Source: Clostridia bacterium
GTDB lineage: Bacteria > Bacillota > Clostridia > Christensenellales > Aristaeellaceae
Length of the DNA: 16,358 nucleotides
NCBI GenBank assembly: GCA_016295665.1
Contig: JAEDKS010000042.1
Span: forward strand, 1 to 16,358
Direction: 5' to 3'
The notes beneath the pieces were generated by a model. The model did no database searches, was not told the origin of the DNA, and saw only the letters and a program-made list of their open reading frames with translations. Position numbers and translations under genes: made by a program. The stretch's first letter is position 1, and every line of letters starts with the position of its first letter. Of the stretch, positions 7,905 to 14,428 are shown in pieces.

Positions 7905-8632
7905 ACCGCATCCTCCTGGTCATGCTTGTTGATGATGATGGTGTCGCTGCTGCCGTCCTTCAGGCTGATGTAGGCCACGTACAGGGATACCTTGTTGTCG
8001 TCGTTCAGCGCGTCCCAGGTCTCAAGGGCGAACTGCTCGATGTCGCCCCGCAGCGTGACCTTCTCGGGCTCCCCGGCGAAGGAGGGCAGCGGCGCGCCGT
8101 CGCCCTGATAGGTGTGGATGAAGTGACCCACGCCGGCCTTGGGCTGGGGATAGTCGAAGAAGAAGCGCTGCACGCTGGTATCGTCGTTGTCGTCGCTCTT
8201 GAGAATGGACAGCCGGTAGCCACAGGCCCCGTCCTTCACCTCCACCAGACCGGAGATGCGGGGGGTGCAGTTGGGCTGGTCGTCCTCAAAGGTGCGGGTG
8301 CGCAGGGCGTCCTCGAAGGACTTGCCCGCCCGCAGGAAATCGCGGATGGTGTCGGTCTGGTCGCCGTTGGTCACGATGATGCGCCCGTCGCCCAGGTCGC
8401 GCACGGGGGCGTAGATGATGAGGTGGGGGTCGGTCATCAGGCTCTCGTCATGGGCCCGGGTGATGATGCCGTCCTCGGACTCCTCGAACACCCGGTTGCG
8501 GCTGTTCACGCTGCGCCCCATGATGAAGTAGGCGATCACGGCGTTTTCGCCCGTCTCGTCCAGACCCAGCACGATGCCGCGGCCCGGGTAGGCGTTCCCG
8601 GCAAGAAGCTCGCTCAGATTCACAGCTTTCAT
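7898..8632 (-). CDS. purO: IMP cyclohydrolase, PurO-like
   Basis: Closes the ring of FAICAR to make IMP (step 10). The 244-residue product resembles the PurO-type IMP cyclohydrolase family known from archaea and many anaerobic Firmicutes, which is unrelated to the PurH N-terminal domain. Recognisable segments are the N-terminal GNAYPGRGIVLGLDETG, AYFIMGRSVNSRNRVFEE, DPHLIIYAPVRDLG, IIVTNGDQTDTIRDFL, and FFFDYPQPKAGVGHFIHTY. Its presence together with a transformylase that lacks the cyclohydrolase half makes the assignment strong. GGAGG sits 6 nt before ATG 8632 and overlaps the end of purN, whose stop is 12 nt upstream. Its own stop overlaps the effector-binding gene by seven bases. Confidence 0.92.
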   Translation of the reverse strand: MKAVNLSELLAGNAYPGRGIVLGLDETGENAVIAYFIMGRSVNSRNRVFEESEDGIITRAHDESLMTDPHLIIYAPVRDLGDGRIIVTNGDQTDTIRDFLRAGKSFEDALRTRTFEDDQPNCTPRISGLVEVKDGACGYRLSILKSDDNDDTSVQRFFFDYPQPKAGVGHFIHTYQGDGAPLPSFAGEPEKVTLRGDIEQFALETWDALNDDNKVSLYVAYISLKDGSSDTIIINKHDQEDAVC

Positions 8633-8644
8633 GGTTTCCCTCCG

Positions 8645-9241
8645 TCACTTGTCCAGCCCGCAGGCCACATCCTCCAGCGCCTTGGGCAGCAGCAGCCACT
8701 CGGCCTGCTCCATCACCCGCTTCTGGAGCGTTTCCGGGGTGTCCCCCGGCTCCACCAGCACGGGCTTCTGGGCGATGATGTCGCCGCCGTCGGCAATCTC
8801 GTTCACAAAATGCACCGTCGCGCCCGTCACCTTCACGCCCCGCGCCAGCGCCGCCTCGTGCACCTTCAGGCCATAGAAGCCCTTGCCGCAGAAGGAGGGA
8901 ATCAGGCTGGGGTGGATGTTCAGGATGCGGTGGTCGTAGGCGCGGATGACGTTCTCCGGCAGGATCGTCAGGAAGCCCGCCAGCACGATCACCTCAATGC
9001 GGTTGTCCCGCAGCACCTGCAGCAGCTGCTCACCGTACGCCTCGATGGAGACGGCCCGGGTCTTGCGCAGCACCAGACCGGGAATGCCGGCCTGCTCCGC
9101 CCGGGTCAGCGCATAGGCGTCGGGGCGGCTGGCGATGACCAGGGACAGCTCCGCGTGGGGGATGCGGCCCTGGTTCTTGGCGTCGATGATCGCCTGCAGG
9201 TTGGTGCCGCCGCCGGACACCATGATACACGTCCTTACCAC
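8645..9241 (-). CDS. purN: Phosphoribosylglycinamide formyltransferase (GAR transformylase)
   Basis: Formylates GAR with 10-formyl-THF to FGAR (step 3). The 198-residue product has the full PurN pattern: SGGGTNLQAIIDA near the N-terminus, VLAGFLTILP, the catalytic Asn108 and His110 in ILNIHPSLIPSF, and the catalytic Asp151 in EIADGGDI. Two starts compete. GTG 9241 overlaps the purM stop by seven bases and keeps the first beta strand (VRTCIMVSG) expected in PurN. ATG 9223 has the better ribosome site (AAGGA, 8 nt away) but would remove that strand. The GTG start is chosen on structural grounds, with translation probably coupled to purM. Confidence 0.97.
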   Translation of the reverse strand: MVRTCIMVSGGGTNLQAIIDAKNQGRIPHAELSLVIASRPDAYALTRAEQAGIPGLVLRKTRAVSIEAYGEQLLQVLRDNRIEVIVLAGFLTILPENVIRAYDHRILNIHPSLIPSFCGKGFYGLKVHEAALARGVKVTGATVHFVNEIADGGDIIAQKPVLVEPGDTPETLQKRVMEQAEWLLLPKALEDVACGLDK

Positions 9242-10278
9242 AGCTCCACGCCCTTTTCACCACGGACGATCTCGCCCAGCACATAGGCGCCGGGCTCGCC
9301 GTTCTCGTGCAGGATGGACAGCGCCCTGTCCGCATCCTCCTTCGCCACGGTGATGGTCATGCCCACGCCCATGTTGAAGGTGTTGTACATGTCGCGCTCC
9401 GGCACGTTGCCCTCGCGCTGGATGATGTCGAAGATGGGCAGGCGGCGCACCGCAGCCTTCTCGATGCGGGCCGCGCAGCCCTCGCCCAGGCCGCGCGGGA
9501 TGTTCTCATAGAAGCCGCCGCCGGTGATGTGGCTGATGGCCCGGGGCTGCACCTGCGCCAGCAGGGCGCGGACGGGCTTCACGTAGATCTTCGTGGGGGT
9601 CAGCAGGGTCTCCCACAGGGGCTTGTCCAGCTCGGCGTAGGTGCGGTTCTCGCCGCCCATGCCGATGGCGAACACCTTGCGCACCAGGGAGAAGCCGTTG
9701 GAGTGCACGCCGGTGGAGGGCAGGGCGATCATCACGTCGCCGGGGCGCATGGTGTTCTTGTCGATGATGCGCGCCTTGTCCACCACGCCCACGGAGAAGC
9801 CCGCCAGGTCGTACTCGTCCACGGGCATCATGCCGGGATGCTCGGCGGTCTCGCCACCCACCAGGGCGCTCTCGGCCTGCACACAGCCCTCCGCCACGCC
9901 CGCCACGATGGCGGCGATCTTCTCGGGCTCGTTTTTGCCGCAGGCGATGTAGTCCAGGAAGAACAGGGGCCTGGCGCCGCAGCAGATGACGTCGTTGACG
10001 CACATGGCCACGCAGTCGATGCCGATGGTGTCATGCCTGTCCAGCAGGAAGGCGACCTTCAGCTTGGTGCCCACGCCGTCGGTGCCGCTGACCAGCACGG
10101 GATGCTCCATGCCCCGGGTGTCCAGCTCGAACAGGCCGCCGAAGCCGCCAATGCCGTCCAGCACGCCGCTGGTCAGGGTACGGGCGACGTGCGCCTTCAT
10201 CAGCTCCACGGACCTGTAGCCGGCGGTGATGTCCACACCGGCAGCCTTGTAACTTTCGCTCATGGATGCGTTGACCAT
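9235..10278 (-). CDS. purM: Phosphoribosylformylglycinamidine cyclo-ligase (AIR synthetase)
   Basis: Uses ATP to cyclise FGAM to AIR (step 5). At 347 residues it matches the usual PurM length (E. coli about 345). Family marks are the glycine-rich IGGFGGLFELD (about 43-53), the ATP-site segment SGTDGVGTKLK (64-74), CVNDVICCGARPLFFLDY (93-110), ALVGGETAEHPGMM, and the later STGVHSNGFSLVRK and ISHITGGGFYENIPR. AAGGAGG lies 7 nt before ATG 10278; a second in-frame ATG at 10263 is less well placed. The gene follows purF by 40 nt and its stop overlaps purN. Confidence 0.98.
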   Translation of the reverse strand: MVNASMSESYKAAGVDITAGYRSVELMKAHVARTLTSGVLDGIGGFGGLFELDTRGMEHPVLVSGTDGVGTKLKVAFLLDRHDTIGIDCVAMCVNDVICCGARPLFFLDYIACGKNEPEKIAAIVAGVAEGCVQAESALVGGETAEHPGMMPVDEYDLAGFSVGVVDKARIIDKNTMRPGDVMIALPSTGVHSNGFSLVRKVFAIGMGGENRTYAELDKPLWETLLTPTKIYVKPVRALLAQVQPRAISHITGGGFYENIPRGLGEGCAARIEKAAVRRLPIFDIIQREGNVPERDMYNTFNMGVGMTITVAKEDADRALSILHENGEPGAYVLGEIVRGEKGVELW

Positions 10279-10318
10279 GTGTGTTCCTCCTTGTGAGTGG
10301 GTCGTTGCCTGATTTCGG

Positions 10319-11776
10319 TCACTGTTCCTTTTCGCTCAGGGGGCGCTCAAACTTGTTCTTCTGGGCCTGCTGGGGCGGCTCCACGGGGTACACGCCGGAG
10401 AAGCAGCCCTTGCAGAAGGCACATTTGCTGCCCCGGGCCAGCTTGTCGCAGTCCTCCAGGCTCAGGTAGCCCACGCTGTCCGCGCCGATGAGCTCCGCGA
10501 TCTCCTCCTCGGTGTGGTGGGCGGCGATCAGGTTCTCGGTGGAGTCGATGTCGGTGCCGAAGTAGCAGGGATGACGGAAGGGCGGCGAGGAAAGGCGCAC
10601 ATGCACCTCGGTGGCGCCGGCCTCCCGCAGCAGCTTCACGATGCGGGCCGAGGTGGTGCCGCGGACGATGGAGTCGTCCACCATGACCACCCGCTTGCCG
10701 CAGACGGTGTTGCGCACGGCGTTCAGCTTGATGCGCACGGCGTTCTGCCGCTGCTTCTGTCCGGGCTGGATGAAGGTGCGCCCGATGTACTTGTTCTTGA
10801 TGAAGCCGATGCCGTAGGGAATGCCGGACTGCCGGGCGAAGCCGATGGCGGCGTCGATGCCCGAGTCAGGCACGCCGATGACCACATCCGCCTGCACCGG
10901 GTGATCCAGCGCCAGGAAGGTGCCGGCGCGGAGGCGGGCCTCGTGGACGGAGGCACCGTCGATCACGGAGTCGGGCCGGGCGAAGTAGATGTACTCAAAC
11001 ACGCACATGCCGTCGTGGCAGGCACCCTCCATGCGGTAGCTGCGGATGCCCTCGGCATTGACCACCACCACCTCGCCGGCCTCGATGTCCCGGTCAAAGG
11101 TGGCGCCGATGGCATCGAGCGCGCAGGACTCGGAGGCGAACACCACGTCCTCGCCGATGTGGCCCATGCACAGGGGCCGGAAGCCGTGGGGATCCCGGGC
11201 GGCAATCAGCTTGGTGGGGCTCATGATCACCAGCGAATAGGCGCCCTTGAGCAGGGGCATGGAGGTGCGGACGGCCTCCTCGATGGAGCCGGTTTTCAGC
11301 CGCTGCTGGGTGATGATGTAGGCGATGACCTCCGAATCGGAGGTGGCATGGAAAATCGCGCCATTCATCTCCAGCTTTTCCCGCAGCTCGGCGGCGTTGG
11401 TCAGGTTGCCGTTGTGGCACAGGGCCATGGCGCCCTTGCGGTGGTTAACCAGCAGGGGCTGGGCGTTGTTCTGGTTCTGGATGCCGGTGGTGCCGTAGCG
11501 GCAGTGGCCCACCGCCATGGTGCCCTCGCTGAGCTTCTCCAGCACGTCGCGGGTGAACACCTCGGTCACCAGACCGATGCCCTTGTGGCAGGTGATCACG
11601 CCGTCGTTGTTCACGGCGATGCCGCAGCTCTCCTGACCACGGTGCTGCAGGGCGTAAAGGGCGTGATAGGTCTCCGCTACCACGCCCTCCTGCGCCCTGC
11701 GATAGATGCCGAACACACCGCATTCCTCGTGGGGCTTGACGATGTCCAATTCCGACTTGTCAATGGTAAATGCCAT
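10319..11776 (-). CDS. purF: Amidophosphoribosyltransferase, Fe-S (B. subtilis) type
   Basis: Makes phosphoribosylamine from PRPP and glutamine, the committed and usually feedback-inhibited first step. The 485-residue protein starts with an 18-residue propeptide; the N-terminal nucleophile is Cys19 in EECGVFGIY, exposed after processing. The glutaminase half has LQHRGQESCGI and GHCRYGTTG. The PRPP-binding loop is VVMVDDSIVRGTTS (363-376). Four cysteines match the [4Fe-4S] ligands of the B. subtilis enzyme: C258 (MCVFEYIYFARPDS), C404 (RHPCYFGTDI), C455 and C458 (CAFCKGCFSG); C452 is an extra cysteine beside them. The cluster marks this as the oxygen-sensitive type. AGGAGA precedes ATG 11776. 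The gene starts 36 nt after purC. Confidence 0.98.
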   Translation of the reverse strand: MAFTIDKSELDIVKPHEECGVFGIYRRAQEGVVAETYHALYALQHRGQESCGIAVNNDGVITCHKGIGLVTEVFTRDVLEKLSEGTMAVGHCRYGTTGIQNQNNAQPLLVNHRKGAMALCHNGNLTNAAELREKLEMNGAIFHATSDSEVIAYIITQQRLKTGSIEEAVRTSMPLLKGAYSLVIMSPTKLIAARDPHGFRPLCMGHIGEDVVFASESCALDAIGATFDRDIEAGEVVVVNAEGIRSYRMEGACHDGMCVFEYIYFARPDSVIDGASVHEARLRAGTFLALDHPVQADVVIGVPDSGIDAAIGFARQSGIPYGIGFIKNKYIGRTFIQPGQKQRQNAVRIKLNAVRNTVCGKRVVMVDDSIVRGTTSARIVKLLREAGATEVHVRLSSPPFRHPCYFGTDIDSTENLIAAHHTEEEIAELIGADSVGYLSLEDCDKLARGSKCAFCKGCFSGVYPVEPPQQAQKNKFERPLSEKEQ

Positions 11777-11812
11777 TGCAGCTCTCCTATAACTCTCTCT
11801 TGCTTGCCTGAC

Positions 11813-12523
11813 TTACTCGCCCATCAGACGGTGGATGATCTCCTGATAGGCCTCCTCCACGCCGCCCAGGTCACGGCGGAAGCGGTCCTTGTCCAGCTTC
11901 TCATGGGTCTTGGAATCCCAGAAGCGGCAGGTGTCGGGGCTGATCTCGTCCGCCAGCACCAGCTCGCCGTCGGCGGTGATGCCGAACTCCAGCTTGAAGT
12001 CCACCAGGTCGATGCTCAGGCCCTTGAAGTACTTGCGCAGCAGGTCGTTGATCTTCAGCGCGTAGGCGGCGATCTTGTCCAGCTCGGGCTTGCTGACCCA
12101 CTCCATGGCGGCGATGTGGTACTCGTTCACCATGGGATCGCCCAGGTCATCGTTCTTGTAGCAGTACTCGATGACGGTGCGCTTGAGGGGGGTGCCCTCC
12201 GGCAGGCCCAGGCGCTTGGACAGGCTGCCCGCGGCGATGTTGCGCACGATGACCTCCAGCGGCACGATGGACACCTTCTTCACCAGCGTCTCCCGGTCGC
12301 TGATTTCCTCGATGAAGTGGGTGGGGATGCCGTTCTTCTCCAGCATCTGCATCAGGAAGTTGGTCACGCGGTTGTTGATGACGCCCTTGCCGGCGATGCT
12401 GCCGCGCTTGAGGCCGTTGAACGCGGTCGCGTCATCCTTGTAGTCCACCAGCACAACGTTGGGATCATCGGTTGCGAAAACCTTCTTGGCCTTGCCTTCA
12501 TACAGCTGCTCCAGCTTCTTCAT
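11813..12523 (-). CDS. purC: SAICAR synthetase
   Basis: Joins CAIR and aspartate with ATP to give SAICAR (step 7). The 236-residue protein begins MKKLEQLYEGKAKKVF, the normal PurC N-terminus, and contains DDATAFNGLKRGSIAGKG, VPLEVIVRNIAAGSLSKR, LVDFKLEFG and LADEISPDTCRFWD, all family hallmarks. A further ATG at 12532 would add MVP, but AAGGAGG directly abuts it with no spacer; the same SD sits 9 nt before ATG 12523, which is therefore taken as the start. It follows purE by 54 nt. The next enzyme, PurB, is not encoded in this window. Confidence 0.98.
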   Translation of the reverse strand: MKKLEQLYEGKAKKVFATDDPNVVLVDYKDDATAFNGLKRGSIAGKGVINNRVTNFLMQMLEKNGIPTHFIEEISDRETLVKKVSIVPLEVIVRNIAAGSLSKRLGLPEGTPLKRTVIEYCYKNDDLGDPMVNEYHIAAMEWVSKPELDKIAAYALKINDLLRKYFKGLSIDLVDFKLEFGITADGELVLADEISPDTCRFWDSKTHEKLDKDRFRRDLGGVEEAYQEIIHRLMGE

Positions 12524-12577
12524 GGGAACCATCCTCCTTCAAATCTCTGCAATGTTCGGGTTTTGGTATCTTCGGCG

Positions 12578-13063
12578 TCAGTCGATGACCAGACGGCTGT
12601 CCTTTTCCAGCACCGCGTCGTGCTGGGCGCGGCGCAGGTCATCCAGCCGCTCGGCCAGGGCGGCATCCTCCACCGCCAGAATCTGGGCCGCCAGCAGCGC
12701 GGCATTGGCGCTGCCGTCGATGGCCACGGTCGCCACGGGCATGCCGCTGGGCATCTGCACCGTGGAGAGCAGGGCATCCAGCCCGTCCAGGGTGGACGAC
12801 TTCACGGGGATGCCGATCACCGGCAGCGTGGTCTGGGCCGCCAGCGCCCCCGCCAGGTGCGCCGCCTTGCCCGCCGCCGCGATGAGCACGCCGAAGCCCT
12901 GCTCCCGGGCCGACCGGGCAAAGGCCGCCGCCTCCGCGGGCGTGCGGTGTGCCGAGTAAACATGCGCCTCGAAGGGGATCTCCAGCTTCTTCAGCTGGTC
13001 GAACGCGCCCTTCAGCACGGGCAGATCACTGTCCGAGCCCATGATGACCGCAACCTTCTTCAT
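12578..13063 (-). CDS. purE: N5-CAIR mutase / AIR carboxylase catalytic subunit
   Basis: Gives CAIR (step 6). The 161-residue product carries IMGSDSDLPVLKGAFDQL, the active-site histidine H39 in VYSAHRTPAEA, AGKAAHLAGALAA, and LSTVQMPSGMPVATVAIDG, the pattern of class I (bacterial) PurE. Class I enzymes act on N5-CAIR made by PurK, yet no purK is present next to it. An upstream ATG at 13072 directly abuts GGGAAAGG, whereas ATG 13063 lies 9 nt from it and gives the typical N-terminus MKKVAVIMGS, so 13063 is preferred. An open extension to 13117 has no ribosome site of its own and reads back into the leader. This is the first gene of the purine operon, behind the 13259-13287 promoter and an attenuator-like terminator. 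Confidence 0.96.
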   Translation of the reverse strand: MKKVAVIMGSDSDLPVLKGAFDQLKKLEIPFEAHVYSAHRTPAEAAAFARSAREQGFGVLIAAAGKAAHLAGALAAQTTLPVIGIPVKSSTLDGLDALLSTVQMPSGMPVATVAIDGSANAALLAAQILAVEDAALAERLDDLRRAQHDAVLEKDSRLVID

Positions 13064-13104
13064 GGATTTCATCCTTTCCCATTCCGGGTTCTTCCATTCC
13101 GCGC

Positions 13105-13139
13105 AAGAAAAGAGCATGGTAGCTTAAAGTACCACGCTC
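13105..13139 (-). terminator. Intrinsic terminator inside the purE leader
   Basis: On the minus strand a 10-bp stem, GAGCGUGGUA pairing with UACCAUGCUC (one G-U), has an 8-nt loop CUUUAAGC and is followed at once by UUUUCUU. It lies about 40 nt before purE and downstream of the promoter, so it would end transcription before the operon unless it is disrupted. This is the main evidence for attenuation. Confidence 0.72.
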
Positions 13140-13225
13140 CTGATACACGGATACACCCATCCCGGCATACAGATACACGCCTCCCAGGATCGCTTTGTCC
13201 TGCAGGGCAGCATCATCCTCGACAC
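13124..13225 (-). CDS. Possible 33-codon leader ORF in the purE leader
   Basis: A GTG at 13225 lies 8 nt after a perfect AGGAGG, only about 27 nt from the predicted transcription start, and opens a 33-codon frame starting VSRMMLPCRTKRSW and ending at TAA 13124-13126. The predicted peptide has four cysteines, two tryptophans and several basic residues and resembles no protein I know. Its stop codon falls in the loop of the leader terminator, so a ribosome finishing it would cover that hairpin. It could instead be chance or part of a structured RNA; there is no purine-specific codon run to explain sensing. Confidence 0.3.
   Translation of the reverse strand: MSRMMLPCRTKRSWEACICMPGWVYPCIRSVVL
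13142..13178 (-). repeat. Three GTGTATC direct repeats in the purE leader
   Basis: The heptamer GTGTATC (GATACAC on the plus strand) occurs at 13142-13148, 13150-13156 and 13172-13178, directly before the terminator stem. Two copies are one base apart. The copies could pair alternatively within the leader RNA or serve as binding elements for an RNA-binding protein; no function is proven. Confidence 0.55.
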
Positions 13226-13258
13226 AGCGGGCACCTCCTACCGGGTTGTTACGGTGCC

Positions 13259-13287
13259 ATTGTAACGCAAACGTTACCACCTGTCAA
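13259..13287 (-). promoter_or_regulatory. Sigma-A/sigma-70 type promoter of the purine operon
   Basis: On the minus strand, TTGACA (13282-13287) and TACAAT (13259-13264) are separated by exactly 17 bp. The -35 is a perfect consensus and the -10 differs at one position. An AT-rich run lies upstream (about 13290-13345), as for an UP-like element. Transcription should start near 13252 and read into purE. Confidence 0.88.
13262..13277. promoter_or_regulatory. Palindromic operator-like site in the promoter spacer
   Basis: GTAACG-CAAA-CGTTAC is a perfect 6-bp inverted repeat with a 4-bp centre. It covers nearly all of the spacer and touches the -10 box, so a bound protein would block RNA polymerase. 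The core ACGCAAACGT resembles half of the LacI-family PurR box of enterobacteria, but the symmetry centre is not the CG of such operators, and Firmicutes usually control pur genes by other means. The binding protein is therefore unknown. Confidence 0.55.
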
Positions 13288-13335
13288 GCATTTTCCGAAC
13301 GATTTTCAATGGATACAATTTAATGTTTGTGTTTT

Positions 13336-13370
13336 TGTTGAATCTGAACGTTTAATGGACAGATTCAACA
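13336..13370. repeat. 11-bp perfect inverted repeat spanning the end of the PstS-like gene
   Basis: TGTTGAATCTG (13336-13346) and CAGATTCAACA (13360-13370) are perfectly complementary around a 13-nt loop that contains the TAA of the PstS-like gene. In the direction of that gene no U-run follows (AAAACACAAAC), so it is not a standard intrinsic terminator; on the plus strand a T-run (from 13375) follows after a short gap. It may stabilise the 3' end of the transcript, act as a weak or antisense terminator, or be a protein-binding site upstream of the pur promoter. Confidence 0.7.
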
Positions 13371-14428
13371 GGCGTTTTTTCCGCCTCCGGCTGGTTGAAG
13401 GGGATGTACCCCGCCTGCGCCACGCAGCGCTGCCCCTCCTCGCCCGCCAGCCACGCCGCGAAGGCCGCCGCCTGCTCGTCGCCTTTGCGGTACACGGCCC
13501 AGTAGCAGGTGGTGAAGGGATAGGCGCCGCTGCGCAGGTTTTCCGGGGTGGGCGCGATGCCGTCCACGGACAGCACCTTGACCGAACCGGACTTGTACAG
13601 CACATCCACGTAGTACAGGTAGCTGTAGCCCAGGCTGCCGCGCCCGTTGTCGTAGTCCCCCACCGCGCTGACCAGGTCGCCCATGCCGTCCGAGATGTAG
13701 TTGCTCACCGCCATCAGCGTGCGGCCCTGCATGACCAGGTTCTCCATGGCGGTCTGGCTGCCGCTGTTCTTCGGGCGCTGCCAGGGGATGATGACCCGAT
13801 CCTCGCCGCCCACATCCTGCCAGTTCGTGACGCTGCCGCCGTAGATGCCGCGAATCTGCTCCACCGACAGGTCGTCCACCGGATTGGCGCCGTTGACCAG
13901 GAACACGAAGGCGTCATAGCACACCGGCACCATCTCCAGCTCCACCCCCGCCGCCTTCGCCATGGCCCACTCCTCGTCGCTGGGCTCCGTGCCCAGGAAC
14001 AGGCTGACGGGGCGGGTGTCGTCCATCATGGCCTTCCGGCTTCCGATGGTGACGGTGGGATTCGGCAGGCCGCCGATGAGCCGCTCATAGGCATAGTGGG
14101 TGGTGGAGAAGGCCACGAAGCCCGCCAGGTCGCTCTCCGCCATGTCCAGGTGCTGCCTCGCCAGCTCCATCGCCAGGGGCACGCACACCGTGGAGCCGTC
14201 CATGGACGGGTACGCGCCCCAGTCCTGCACCGTGATGTCGCTGCCCTCCGCGTAGGGGTGTCCCTCGCCCAGCGGGAAGGCCGTTTCCGCCACGTAGTCC
14301 TGCCAGCCCTCCGCCCGGCTCAGCTCCTGATTGATGGAGCCCCAGGAGCCCTCCGCCCGGGCCATCCCGGGCACCATCGCCGCCGCCAGCACCAGCGCCA
14401 GCATCACCGTCATCCACCGCTTCCTCAT
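13352..14428 (-). CDS. PstS-like phosphate-type substrate-binding protein, secreted, no lipobox
   Basis: A 358-residue exported protein of the PstS-like periplasmic-binding family. A Sec signal peptide (RKRW, then a hydrophobic stretch to about residue 22) ends in ARA before Glu26. There is no lipobox cysteine, although Gram-positive binding proteins are normally lipoproteins. The first ligand loop MDGSTVCVPLA lies at 76-86. The second lobe has DAFVFLVNGANPVDDLS (172-188), the signature EQIRGIYGGSVTNWQDVGG (190-208), and the ligand-site NSGSQT (221-226). Phosphate is the likely ligand by family, but the loops are not close enough to characterised PstS to be certain. Its ATG overlaps the stop of the LRR/SH3 gene by one base, with CAGGAGG 7 nt upstream, so the pair is translationally coupled. 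No pstC, pstA or pstB is adjacent. Confidence 0.85.
   Translation of the reverse strand: MRKRWMTVMLALVLAAAMVPGMARAEGSWGSINQELSRAEGWQDYVAETAFPLGEGHPYAEGSDITVQDWGAYPSMDGSTVCVPLAMELARQHLDMAESDLAGFVAFSTTHYAYERLIGGLPNPTVTIGSRKAMMDDTRPVSLFLGTEPSDEEWAMAKAAGVELEMVPVCYDAFVFLVNGANPVDDLSVEQIRGIYGGSVTNWQDVGGEDRVIIPWQRPKNSGSQTAMENLVMQGRTLMAVSNYISDGMGDLVSAVGDYDNGRGSLGYSYLYYVDVLYKSGSVKVLSVDGIAPTPENLRSGAYPFTTCYWAVYRKGDEQAAAFAAWLAGEEGQRCVAQAGYIPFNQPEAEKTPVESVH

Larger units (their letters stand above)
13064..13252 (-). promoter_or_regulatory. 5' leader of the purine operon, probable transcription attenuator
   Basis: About 190 nt separate the predicted transcription start (near 13252) from purE. The stretch holds an AGGAGG ribosome site (13234-13239), a possible short ORF (13124-13225), three GTGTATC repeats, and an intrinsic terminator (13105-13139). 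Alternative pairings are visible: CAGGA just before an AAAG-containing loop can pair with a following UCCUG, and the same UCCUG can pair with the CAGGA that runs into the left arm of the terminator. A hairpin GGCGUG-UAUCUG-UAUGCC also lies between them. Mutually exclusive stems of this kind are typical of attenuators. I could not match the guanine, PRPP/ykkC or ZTP riboswitch consensus, so the sensing element is unidentified. Confidence 0.6.

Noticed and set aside
7419..8632. Possibility that the short AICAR transformylase is a frameshifted or truncated bifunctional purH
   Set aside because: The upstream DNA encodes two intact unrelated genes with their own ribosome sites, and a PurO-type enzyme supplies the missing activity.
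13142..13178. GTGTATC repeats as a CRISPR-like array
   Set aside because: Only three 7-nt units with unequal 1- and 15-nt gaps; no spacers or cas genes.
13064..13252. Guanine, PRPP/ykkC, ZTP (pfl) or glycine riboswitch in the purE leader
   Set aside because: The conserved core motifs of these classes, as I remember them, were not found; an ACCCGGUAGGAGG segment vaguely recalls the ykkC 3' core but sits at the very start of the transcript with nothing to pair with.
13026..13280. 84-codon minus-strand frame running from the promoter through the leader into purE
   Set aside because: Its start lies upstream of the predicted transcription start and has no ribosome site; the frame overlaps purE out of phase and resembles nothing known.
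13336..13370. Intrinsic terminator for the PstS-like gene
   Set aside because: The stem is perfect but is followed by an A/C-rich stretch rather than a U-run on the minus strand; kept as an inverted repeat of unknown function.
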